A stretch of DNA of 64,000 nt from Pseudomaricurvus alcaniphilus (GTDB taxonomy: Bacteria; Pseudomonadota; Gammaproteobacteria; Pseudomonadales; Cellvibrionaceae), in the NCBI RefSeq assembly GCF_011440395.1, contig NZ_JAAOIX010000013.1:1-64000 (forward strand), given 5' to 3'. The position numbers were made by a program, and so were the translations under genes. Shown here in pieces: positions 25,677 to 33,477 of this stretch (position 1 is its first letter; the number at the start of each line of letters is the position of its first letter). The notes beneath the pieces are model-generated. The model worked only from the letters and a program-made list of their open reading frames with translations. It was not told the origin of the DNA and did no database searches.

Positions 25677-26689
25677 CAGAGATCTCCGTGCCGACGCTGC
25701 TGGCGCAGCAGGGAGAGAAAGAAAGGCGCCCCCAGCAGCGCGGTCACCACCCCGATGGGCAGTTCACCCGGGGCCAGCAAGGTGCGTGAGGCGGCGTCCG
25801 ACAACATCAGCAAGATGGCTCCGGCAAGCATGCTGCAGGGGATCAGCCAGCGGTGATCGGGGCCGATCAATAGCCGGATTATGTGCGGCGTCACCAGTCC
25901 GACAAAGGCGATGGTGCCGGTAAATGCCACACAGATACCCACCGCCAGCGCCACCAGCACAATCATTTGTACTTTTATCCGATCCACATCGATCCCCAGG
26001 TGACGCGCTTCCGACTCCCCCAGCAGCAGGGCGTTGAGAGCCCGGCTGTAGCGCGGAAAGGCGGCCAGCAATCCGGCCACCAGCGCAGCTGCCAGCAGAA
26101 CCCGGGGCCAACTGGCGCTGCCCAGCGAGCCCATTTGCCAGAGACTGATCTGGCGCAGCATGTGATTGTCGGCGATAAAACTGAAAAAACTGTTGAGCGC
26201 CCCGGCCAGGGCACTGATGGCGATGCCCGCCAGCAGCATGGTAGCCACCGAGGTCCCGCTCTCACTGGCGGCCAGCCGATACACCACTGCGGTGGCCAGC
26301 ATGGCACCGACAAAGGCACCCAGCGCAATGGTCGATACGCCGATCAACTCGTGGGAGCCGAGCAGGCCGGCGCCCAGTACGATGACAAAACTCGCACCCG
26401 CCGAGGCGCCACTGGTGACACCAATCAGCGAGGGGTCCGCCAGCGGGTTGCGGAACAAGCCCTGCATCATCACTCCGGCCACCGCCAGGGTAGCGCCGAC
26501 AATGGCGGCCATACACACACGCGGCATGCGAATTTGCGCCACAATCAATTCGTTAGACACCAGCTGCTGACCGGAGGCGGGAAAAAACGGCAGAATAATC
26601 TCCGGCCCCAGCGCCAGCCCGCAGGCGAACACCAGCGGTGCCAACAGCAGCAGTAGAACCGTTAAATGGCGGGGCGATTGGCGCTGCAT
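25676..26689 (-). CDS. btuC: B12 ABC transporter permease
   Basis: A 337-residue FecCD-family permease with about ten membrane helices. The LRMPRVCMAAIVGATLAVAGVMMQGLFRNPLADPSLIGVTSGA segment is the family hallmark, and GTIAFVGLVTPHIIRLLIGPDHR is the C-terminal conserved region. It is the first transporter gene behind the cobalamin riboswitch, so the operon reads btuC-btuD-btuF-cobQ. By sequence alone a heme (HmuU) or siderophore permease would fit too; the riboswitch and cobQ decide for B12. Confidence 0.9.
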   Translation of the reverse strand: MQRQSPRHLTVLLLLLAPLVFACGLALGPEIILPFFPASGQQLVSNELIVAQIRMPRVCMAAIVGATLAVAGVMMQGLFRNPLADPSLIGVTSGASAGASFVIVLGAGLLGSHELIGVSTIALGAFVGAMLATAVVYRLAASESGTSVATMLLAGIAISALAGALNSFFSFIADNHMLRQISLWQMGSLGSASWPRVLLAAALVAGLLAAFPRYSRALNALLLGESEARHLGIDVDRIKVQMIVLVALAVGICVAFTGTIAFVGLVTPHIIRLLIGPDHRWLIPCSMLAGAILLMLSDAASRTLLAPGELPIGVVTALLGAPFFLSLLRQQRRHGDL

Positions 26690-26692
26690 CCA

Positions 26693-26812
26693 TCAATACC
26701 GAAAGGCGCCGGTGACAGGGCAAACGGGCAGTCTGGCAACCGCTGCCAGGCCCGGGCAGGCGAGCCTGCCGCCAGCGTGTGGGGAGAGTGAATATGGGCG
26801 GTTCTGCATCAT
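26693..26812 (-). CDS. possible 39-residue leader ORF before btuC
   Basis: Starting MMQNRPYSLSPHAGGRL with a good ribosome binding site (GAGGAAT), this short frame ends three bases before the btuC ATG. It may only couple translation of btuC to the riboswitch leader. The sequence is Gly/Ala/Pro-rich and has no recognised domain. Confidence 0.35.
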   Translation of the reverse strand: MMQNRPYSLSPHAGGRLACPGLAAVARLPVCPVTGAFRY

Positions 26813-27055
26813 CGTATTCCTCGCGCCCCTGCGGTTACAGAAGGCAAAAATGCTGCAGGCCCGCGGCGCTGCAGTCATCCGGCAGTCAGGTCATCAAGAG
26901 TGAGAGGCGAGAGGGTAAAATGTGGCGCCAGCAGTGTGTCTCTGGCCAATGCCCGGCGCATGATTCGAGTTGTAACAACCCGGGGTGCAAGCCGACAGGG
27001 GTTTCCACAGATAAAGCCCTCCGCTTCATCGTTGCACGCAGTTAGCGCTATTATT

Positions 27056-27206
27056 GATGGCCGGTATCGGGCTTGGCGTCGCTGTCCCGGGGCAGCCGAC
27101 ACATCACCGTTGCGGGGGCAGCGTTGGTTTTGCAAGCTTCTGGCCTGCGCACCACTCTTCCCGTTTAACCCCTCTGCCGCCCTGAGGCCGGCGCAGGAGC
27201 ACCACA
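27056..27206 (-). promoter_or_regulatory. cobalamin (AdoCbl) riboswitch
   Basis: On the minus strand the conserved parts follow in order: GTGGTGCTCCTGCGCC, then TTAAACGGGAAGAGTGGTGCG, then the core GCTGCCCCCGCAACGGTGATG, and finally the B12 box AAGCCCGATACCGGCC (27059-27074). This is the standard cobalamin riboswitch layout. It lies about 370 bases ahead of btuC and should switch off btuC-btuD-btuF-cobQ when the cofactor is abundant. The long distance leaves room for an expression platform and the small leader ORF. Confidence 0.9.
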
Positions 27207-27494
27207 AATAATGGCGGGCAGGGTAAGAGGCGCCTATTCATTAGTCAAGTTTTATCCTGTCGCAGTGGCCGGCACATTCAACTGCCAGGGCAAATACCGG
27301 CGCTTACAGCAGGCGGCCTATGGTAGCTGGTTAATCCGGGCACAGCGAATACTGGCGCTGCAAACACTGGCGTAATGCTGACGGGCGTCCTACACTGGGT
27401 ATAACTGAAACCGGGGAAACTGCAGCCAGTAAAGCTGTGGTTTTTCAGCCCGGCGCGTTATGGCAGCGCCGCGCAGCCCAGGAAAGGCTCGCTG
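27207..27494. other. intergenic region with operon promoters
   Basis: 288 bases without a supported gene between the riboswitch and a rightward PilZ gene; promoters for both directions are expected here. Confidence 0.4.
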
Positions 27495-27884
27495 ATGGAC
27501 GTAAATATTGAGCGACGACGCTTTAGTCGGGTGCTGTTCCACACCCCCGTAGCCCTGCATCAGGGTGAACAGGCATGGCAGTGTCAATTGCTGGATATAT
27601 CCCTGCATGGGCTCTCGGTAAGCAAACCGAAACACTGGCCCGCCGCGAGTAGCGCACCGCTGCACGCCAGCATTCAGTTGGCCGACGACACCCTGATCCA
27701 CATGCGGGTCTGCCTGGCACGCCAGAGCAGCCGGCAATTGGGGTTCGCCTGCGAAGACATTGACCTGGACAGTATCGGCCTGCTGCGCCGGCTGCTAGAA
27801 CTCAATCTGGGTGACGCAGCCACCTTGCAGCGAGATTTATCCGAATTGGCCTCACTCCGGCCCCCGGACGGAATTGTAAATTGA
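27495..27884 (+). CDS. PilZ domain protein (c-di-GMP receptor)
   Basis: A 129-residue protein that is essentially one PilZ domain. The c-di-GMP-binding motifs are both present: RRRFSR near the N-terminus and DISLHGLSV (D/NxSxxG). It is the first of two PilZ genes in tandem (82 bases apart), which are only distantly alike. Such single-domain receptors usually act on motility, pili or polysaccharide export; the target is unknown. Confidence 0.9.
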   Translation: MDVNIERRRFSRVLFHTPVALHQGEQAWQCQLLDISLHGLSVSKPKHWPAASSAPLHASIQLADDTLIHMRVCLARQSSRQLGFACEDIDLDSIGLLRRLLELNLGDAATLQRDLSELASLRPPDGIVN

Positions 27885-27966
27885 CATACCCCGCCCATCC
27901 GGAGATCATCGGGTGAGGGTAAGGAAATCGATCTCCAGCAGTTAATTCCCAAGGGTTTTCAGCATC

Positions 27967-28359
27967 ATGAGTCAAAATCAGCAGAAAGGCCACGAGCGCC
28001 GCACGTTTCCCCGAGTAAAGTACCGCGCCTACGCCGAACTGGCCACCAGCAATGAGCGCTGGCCTGCACACGTTATCGACCTGTCGTTTCACGGTGCCCT
28101 GATCGCCATCATTCAAAAGCACCACATCGACAACGGCGAAGAAATTCAATTGACAGTGGAAACCGCGCAGGGAGAAGAACCGCTGCGGATGGTGGGCCAC
28201 GTCGCTCACCAGAATGCCCATATGCTGGGTATCGAGTGCCGCGCCAATGGCATCGACCAGCAACAGCGGCTGCGGCAACTGGTCCGCCAGAGCCCATCCA
28301 TCGACTATATGAATCGCTCTGTGCAAACCATGATGGACGAGCACAAGGAGCACAGCTGA
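27967..28359 (+). CDS. PilZ domain protein (c-di-GMP receptor)
   Basis: A 130-residue single-domain PilZ protein with ERRTFPRVKY (RxxxR) and DLSFHGALI (DxSxxG), followed by beta strands (EEIQLTVETAQ, HMLGIECR) and a charged C-terminal helix (IDQQQRLRQLV...TMMDEHKEHS). The binding residues are intact. It follows another PilZ gene; the two probably form an operon. A third PilZ gene lies next to an HD-GYP gene at 33 kb. Confidence 0.92.
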   Translation: MSQNQQKGHERRTFPRVKYRAYAELATSNERWPAHVIDLSFHGALIAIIQKHHIDNGEEIQLTVETAQGEEPLRMVGHVAHQNAHMLGIECRANGIDQQQRLRQLVRQSPSIDYMNRSVQTMMDEHKEHS

Positions 28360-28624
28360 GCGGAGCCCCGCGCCCGCCAAAAGCCACAACCACTGAGCCA
28401 CGGCAACGACTGAACCGCCGCAATAACCGAGCTATGGCAACAGCTGCATAGCCGCAACCACCGCAATTCCATCCTCCGGTCAGCCTGGCACCAGCGGCCG
28501 ACAATCCACCCGCCAATAACCGACCTCGCCACAGCTGGCCCAGCCACAACAAACCTGGCAATGTGGCCCGACAATTTAGCCCGACAATTTAGCCCGACAA
28601 AAAATGGCCTGGCAGCCAGCCGGC
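28360..28624. other. intergenic region with short tandem repeat
   Basis: The motif tagcccgacaattt (14 bp) occurs about 2.5 times in tandem near 28566-28604. No gene. Confidence 0.5.
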
Positions 28625-29992
28625 TCAGTCAATGGCCGCGAGCGCTTCCTGCAGGGTTTTGACCGCAATCACTTTTATCCCTGCTGGCGCCTGCCTGGGG
28701 GCATTGCCGGCCGGCACGATGGCGGTTTTAAAGCCGTGTTTGGCCGCCTCCCGCAGCCGCTCCTGACCGCTGGGTACCGCCCGGATCTCGCCGGACAGCC
28801 CCACTTCGCCAAACGCCATCAGGTCGTGCCCCAGCGGGCGGTCGCGAAAGCTCGACACCGCGGCTAGCAACAGCGCCAGGTCGGCACTGGTTTCCACCAC
28901 TCGCACACCGCCCACCACATTGACGAACACATCCTGGTCGCCGATAAACATGCCGCCGTGGCGGTGCAGCACCGCCAGCAGCATATTCAGTCGATTGGCA
29001 TCCAGCCCCACCGCCACCCGCCGCGGGTTGCCGGTGTGACTGTCGTCCACCAGCGCCTGGATCTCCACCAGCAGTGGCCGGGTTCCCTCCCACACCACCA
29101 TCACTACCGAGCCCGCCGCCACCTCGTCGGCGCGCTGCAGGAATATGGCTGAGGGGTTGGTGACCTCCCGCAAGCCCTGCTCGGTCATGGCAAACACGCC
29201 CAGTTCGTTGACTGCGCCAAAGCGGTTCTTGCTGCCGCGCAAGGTGCGAAAGCGGGAGTCGTGGCTGCCCTCCAGCAAAATGGAGCAGTCGATCATATGT
29301 TCCAGCACTTTTGGCCCGGCCAGGCTGCCGTCTTTGGTGACGTGCCCCACCAGCATCACCACGGTACCGGTCTGCTTGGCGAAGCGAGTCAGGTAGGCGG
29401 CGCTCTCGCGCACCTGGGAGACTGACCCCGGGGCCGAGGCGATATCGGTCATATGCATGACCTGGATGGAGTCCACCACCATCACCCTGGGCCTGACTTT
29501 TTGCGCCGTGGCCACCAGCGCTTCGACACTGGTCTCCGACAGCATTTTCAACTTCTCCATGGGCAGGCGCAGGCGCTGGGCGCGCATGGCCACCTGTTGC
29601 AGGGATTCCTCACCGGTGCAGTACAGGGCCTCCATAGTTGCCGCCAGCGCGCACATGGTTTGCAACAACAGGGTCGATTTGCCCGCGCCGGGGTTGCCGC
29701 CAATCAGCACCACCGAACCCGGTACCAGGCCGCCGCCGAGCACCCGGTCAAATTCACTGGCGCCGGAGGAAAAGCGCGGCAAGTCCTGCAGGTCGATTTC
29801 CGCCAGGGTCTGGACCTTGGCCTCGGGGGTGCCGGCGTAGCCGGCAAAGCGCTGCGCCCGGTTGACCGGGGTCGGCCCCAGGTTAACCTCGGCGAGACTG
29901 TTCCAGGCGTTGCACTCGCTGCACTGGCCCTGCCATTTGTTAAAATCCGCGCCGCACTCGTTGCACACAAATGCGTTTTTACTCTTTGCCAC
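28625..29992 (-). CDS. radA: DNA repair protein RadA (Sms)
   Basis: A 455-residue RecA-like branch-migration helicase. An N-terminal zinc finger (FVCNECGADFNKWQGQCSEC), Walker A GGNPGAGKSTLL, the RadA-specific KNRFG motif (GSKNRFGAVNE) and a C-terminal Lon-protease-like domain are visible. The start is the GTG at 29992 (VAKSKNAFVC), with GGAGACC upstream; the open frame extends 21 codons further without similarity. It is divergent from the DnaT-like gene. Confidence 0.95.
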   Translation of the reverse strand: MAKSKNAFVCNECGADFNKWQGQCSECNAWNSLAEVNLGPTPVNRAQRFAGYAGTPEAKVQTLAEIDLQDLPRFSSGASEFDRVLGGGLVPGSVVLIGGNPGAGKSTLLLQTMCALAATMEALYCTGEESLQQVAMRAQRLRLPMEKLKMLSETSVEALVATAQKVRPRVMVVDSIQVMHMTDIASAPGSVSQVRESAAYLTRFAKQTGTVVMLVGHVTKDGSLAGPKVLEHMIDCSILLEGSHDSRFRTLRGSKNRFGAVNELGVFAMTEQGLREVTNPSAIFLQRADEVAAGSVVMVVWEGTRPLLVEIQALVDDSHTGNPRRVAVGLDANRLNMLLAVLHRHGGMFIGDQDVFVNVVGGVRVVETSADLALLLAAVSSFRDRPLGHDLMAFGEVGLSGEIRAVPSGQERLREAAKHGFKTAIVPAGNAPRQAPAGIKVIAVKTLQEALAAID

Positions 29993-30108
29993 CCTGGTCT
30001 CCGCTGCACCCGAATCAATTGGCCGCAGTATGTTACAAGCGGCTGCAGATTTCATTCACTGCGCTATTTTTACGGCACTGGAACCTCGAAAAGTGATAAA
30101 ATTTCGCC

Positions 30109-31227
30109 ATGACATGCCCCCTGATTCCCGAACGCCCCATTCTTGTCTCCCCTGCTCTGGCCGCCAGCATCGGCCTGGAGGACGCGGTTATGCTCAGCGT
30201 TCTCGATGAGAAGACGGCCACGGTGCGGCCGGTGGCCAGCCAGGGGCAACACTGGTACGAACTCACTGGCGAGGCACTGGCAGCGGCCCTGCCCTTTTGG
30301 AGTGAGCAGGACATTCACCGCATCAGCCAGAGTTTGCGCGCCAAGGGCCTGCTGCACCTGCAGTCGGCGCCGTTCCTGCAGAGCCAGCATTTGGTGTTTG
30401 CCTTTGCGGAAAACACGGCCGCTGCCAGCGCCGCGCCCACAGCGCAAGTCAACGCCGAACCGATCCTGGTGGGCGCCAGCCTGATGCCACCGGACTGGCA
30501 GCCCAGCCAGGAGGTCGTCAACCGCATCGCCCAGCACAATATTCCGGCCGCGTTTATCCTCGAGCAGGTGCCCGAGTTTGTCACCTTCTGGCGCGACAGT
30601 GGCGAGTCCCAGCGCTCCTGGGGCGCCAAGTTTCACCAGCACGTGGTGCACCAGTGGCGCCAGCGGGAGACCTTTGTCACCCGCAAGGACCAGGAAACGC
30701 CGATGACCAAGCAGTGGCGCCCCAGCCAGGATGCGGTCGATGTGCTGGTGCGGCAGGCCGGCATCAATGCCCAGTTTGTCGAGGACGCCATCCCCGAGTT
30801 CGTGCTCTACTGGTCAGAGCGCGGCCAGCGCTCGCGCACCTGGAACACCAAGTTTATCCAGCACACCCGGCGCCAGTGGGTGCGCTACACTTCGGCCCTG
30901 GAGTACGACACCGAGCCGCGCCGCATCGCCGACAACTGGCAGCCCAACCAGGATGTGCTGGACGTGCTCAGCATGGCCAATATCGACATCGACTTTGCCC
31001 GCCAGCTGGTGCCGGAGTTTGTCCTCTACTGGCGCGACAGCAACCAGGTGCACAGCTCCTGGAATACCAAGTTTTTACAGCACGCCAAATTCCACTGGGC
31101 CAAGCGGCACCAATACAGTTCCCCACAAGGCAGGAGTTATGAAGGACAGCAAGCAGCTACTCAATCGGGCCGAACGCGAGATCGCTCGCTCGCAGAAGAC
31201 CTCAATGACCGCAGCTGGGCCAGCTGA
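30109..31227 (+). CDS. protein with three DnaT-like ssDNA-binding domains
   Basis: A 372-residue protein. After an N-terminal part that looks like a winged-helix replication-initiation domain (residues 1-105), three copies of a DnaT-type repeat follow: about 125-181, 202-258 and 277-332. Each has the frame W.P.Q......L....I......PEFV.YWR......SW..KF.QH....W. DnaT-like domains bind ssDNA in primosome assembly. Its 3' end overlaps the start of a lambda-P-like gene by 89 bases in another frame, so the two proteins likely act together in loading DnaB. It is divergent from radA. Confidence 0.88.
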   Translation: MTCPLIPERPILVSPALAASIGLEDAVMLSVLDEKTATVRPVASQGQHWYELTGEALAAALPFWSEQDIHRISQSLRAKGLLHLQSAPFLQSQHLVFAFAENTAAASAAPTAQVNAEPILVGASLMPPDWQPSQEVVNRIAQHNIPAAFILEQVPEFVTFWRDSGESQRSWGAKFHQHVVHQWRQRETFVTRKDQETPMTKQWRPSQDAVDVLVRQAGINAQFVEDAIPEFVLYWSERGQRSRTWNTKFIQHTRRQWVRYTSALEYDTEPRRIADNWQPNQDVLDVLSMANIDIDFARQLVPEFVLYWRDSNQVHSSWNTKFLQHAKFHWAKRHQYSSPQGRSYEGQQAATQSGRTRDRSLAEDLNDRSWAS

Positions 31228-31825
31228 GGCAGACTCCGACAAGCGCAGCAAAGGCCCCATGGCGGCCGACTATATCGACGCCATCAACCAGGTGTTCGCG
31301 CTGTTTCGGATCAATTATCACAACCAGTACCACGCCGCCTTCGGGGATACCCAGCTGTTGACCCAGGCCAAGAAGCTGTGGGCCGAGACCCTGCTCGACT
31401 TCAGCCCGGAAATCATCCTGCGCGGCGCCAAGAAAGCCATTGAGCAGTCCGATTACCTGCCGACCCTGCACAAGATGATTGGCTACTGCCAGGGCTCACC
31501 GGAACTGCACGGTTTGCCCGATATCCACAGCGCCTACCTGGAGGCCTGCCGCGCCCCCAGCCCCAAAGCCGAATACCGCTGGAGCCATCCGGCGGTGTAT
31601 CACGCCGGCAAACTCAGCGACTGGTTCTTTCTCGCCAACAACGCCGAGCGCGACACCTTTCCGGTCTTCAAGGGGCACTACCTGGATTTGTGCGGCCGGG
31701 TGCTGCGCGGCGAAGAGCTGCCGCCACCGGACGTGAAGAAGCTGGAGCAAGCGCCGCAGACCCCGCTGTCGAAAGAGGAAAACCTGAAGCGCCTGGCCGA
31801 GCTGCGGCAGCAACTGCAACTCTGA
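31139..31825 (+). CDS. replication protein P-like helicase loader
   Basis: A 228-residue protein with the lambda-P-like region DYIDAINQVFALFRINYHNQY, then DTQLLTQAKKLWAETLLDFSPEIILRGAKKAI and YLPTLHKMIGYCQG. Lambda P delivers DnaB helicase to the origin; chromosomal relatives are found in pseudomonads and other gammaproteobacteria. The start ATG at 31139 has GGCAGGAGTT directly upstream and lies inside the end of the DnaT-like gene (89-base overlap), showing tight coupling. The N-terminal ~40 residues are charged and variable. Confidence 0.88.
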   Translation: MKDSKQLLNRAEREIARSQKTSMTAAGPAEADSDKRSKGPMAADYIDAINQVFALFRINYHNQYHAAFGDTQLLTQAKKLWAETLLDFSPEIILRGAKKAIEQSDYLPTLHKMIGYCQGSPELHGLPDIHSAYLEACRAPSPKAEYRWSHPAVYHAGKLSDWFFLANNAERDTFPVFKGHYLDLCGRVLRGEELPPPDVKKLEQAPQTPLSKEENLKRLAELRQQLQL

Positions 31826-31898
31826 TCGGGCGTCGGGCAATAGCTGCCGCTGCCGGCCCGCCATAGCCCTGCAGCTCGCTTCAGCCTTTTAGCTCGCC

Positions 31899-33095
31899 TC
31901 AGCCTTTTAGATAGTTGCCGATGTCGAGCTGATAATCGATGGGGGATACCGCGAATTTGATCTCGCCAAAGCGTGTGCTGGTGACCAGGTCAACCACCTG
32001 CTCATCCAGCTTTACCCGGCGCTTGCTGTCGTATACCAGCAACACCTTGGCGCGGGTGGGCTTTTTCAAATTGGGCTCTTGCACCAGCGCCACCAGCCCG
32101 CTGCTCAGCATAACCCAGGCGCCGGCGGGATAGACGCTGATGCAGCGAATCAACTGGTACACCAGCTCCCGATCGAGATGGGTTCCGGTCCATTCCAGCA
32201 TTCTTTTCAGCGCCACCGACGGCTCGATGCCGGCGTGGTAGACACGGTTGGCGGTGACCGCATCGTACACATCCACCACCGCCGCCATGCGCCCGTGGGC
32301 GGATATTTGCTCCGCCGACAGGTTGTAGGGGTAGCCAGTACCGTCCAGGCGCTCGTGGTGCTGCTCGCAGATTTCCATGGCGACACCGGTGATACCGTCG
32401 ATAGTCTTGAGGGAGTCGACGCCGTAGTCGACGTGGCGTTTCATTTCCTGCCACTCAGTGGCGTCGAGCCTTCCCGGCTTGTTCAAGACCTGCTCCGGCA
32501 CCAGGATTTTACCCACGTCGTGCACAAAGGCACCAAACACCAGCTGGTGCAGTTCGTCCCGGTTAACGCCGAGGGACTTGGCCAGAATACCCATCAGCAC
32601 TGCCACATTGGTGGAGTGTTCCAGCAGGTAGGAGTCCATGTTGCGCAGGCGCATCAGGCTGGTGAGGGCGTTCTGGTTGGAATCCAGTGACTGGATCACC
32701 TCGGTCGTAATGACGTCCACCGCTCCGGTATCGAAGCCGCGCCCCATTTTCACATCCTGCATCGCCTCTTGAATCAGGTTGAGGGCCTTGTCCCGCACGT
32801 CGCTGGCATTTTTCAGCTCCGCTGCAAAGCTGGCAGGCTCCGCGAGCGTCGGCCCGGCAGACAACTGCGCCCGCACGGCCGCCGGCACCGGCTCGCTGTC
32901 GGCGCAGTCGCTGCCCTTGGCAATATCGATATACAGCTCGGTAACGCCCGACTGCTGTACCAGGTTTACTGTCTCATCACGGGTGACCAGCCCACGGGCC
33001 TTCAAGCCGCTGGCCTGGGCCAGCTGTTCACCCAACTCGGTCAGGTACATGCCGGTGGTCAACTGGCTTGATTTAATGCGACGGATACTGTCCAT
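31899..33095 (-). CDS. HD-GYP domain c-di-GMP phosphodiesterase
   Basis: A 398-residue protein with a DUF3391-type N-terminal domain (MDSIRRIKSSQLTTGMYLTEL) and an HD-GYP domain. Key parts are HSTNVAVLMG, the metal-binding HD in FVHDVGKILVPEQVL, and HHERLDGTGYP carrying the GYP triad. It should hydrolyse c-di-GMP. It is convergent with the P-like gene and followed upstream on the same strand by a PilZ gene 54 bases away, so enzyme and receptor may be co-expressed. Confidence 0.93.
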   Translation of the reverse strand: MDSIRRIKSSQLTTGMYLTELGEQLAQASGLKARGLVTRDETVNLVQQSGVTELYIDIAKGSDCADSEPVPAAVRAQLSAGPTLAEPASFAAELKNASDVRDKALNLIQEAMQDVKMGRGFDTGAVDVITTEVIQSLDSNQNALTSLMRLRNMDSYLLEHSTNVAVLMGILAKSLGVNRDELHQLVFGAFVHDVGKILVPEQVLNKPGRLDATEWQEMKRHVDYGVDSLKTIDGITGVAMEICEQHHERLDGTGYPYNLSAEQISAHGRMAAVVDVYDAVTANRVYHAGIEPSVALKRMLEWTGTHLDRELVYQLIRCISVYPAGAWVMLSSGLVALVQEPNLKKPTRAKVLLVYDSKRRVKLDEQVVDLVTSTRFGEIKFAVSPIDYQLDIGNYLKG

Positions 33096-33149
33096 GGTTT
33101 ATTCGCTTTGCATAGCGGCAGGTGCTGCCAAAAATGGCACTAATAGAAT

Positions 33150-33410
33150 TCAGACGAACTTGAGGCCGACCCCTTCGTCGTCAATTCTCACCACCTCCAT
33201 TTCCAGTGTCGGGGCATCGCCTCCGGGGAGGCCCATGACCTGGGCCGTTACCACATCCCCCAGGTCGAGATAAAAGTCACCGTTCAAATACAAATAGGCT
33301 CCGGAGTCGGAAATATCCTTAGTAAAGGTTTCCGCCAACTTTTGACCGTTGTGATCGATGCGAATTCGACTTTTAAATGGTGTTCTTACTGCTATTCGTT
33401 TGTTGGCCAT
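33150..33410 (-). CDS. small PilZ domain protein
   Basis: An 86-residue minimal PilZ domain: R-TPFKSRIRI at the N-terminus supplies the arginines and DISDSGAYLYL is the DxSxxG motif. It is shorter than the two PilZ proteins at 27-28 kb and lies directly upstream of the HD-GYP gene, same strand, 54-base gap. It may sense local c-di-GMP set by that enzyme (inference). Confidence 0.88.
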   Translation of the reverse strand: MANKRIAVRTPFKSRIRIDHNGQKLAETFTKDISDSGAYLYLNGDFYLDLGDVVTAQVMGLPGGDAPTLEMEVVRIDDEGVGLKFV

Positions 33411-33477
33411 GGCAACCCCAAGTTAACCGTTCTCTAGAGCAGTATAGACGCTATATTGCGCATTGCCCGGCCCGGGA

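Noticed and set aside
26730-26800. A second cobalamin-riboswitch-like stretch just before btuC (GCCAGACTGCC)
   Set aside because: It lacks the CCCCCGCAAC core and the full B12 box, both of which are clear at 27056-27206.
26875-27207. 110-codon minus-strand frame upstream of btuC
   Set aside because: It coincides with the riboswitch RNA; conserved RNA motifs explain the sequence better.
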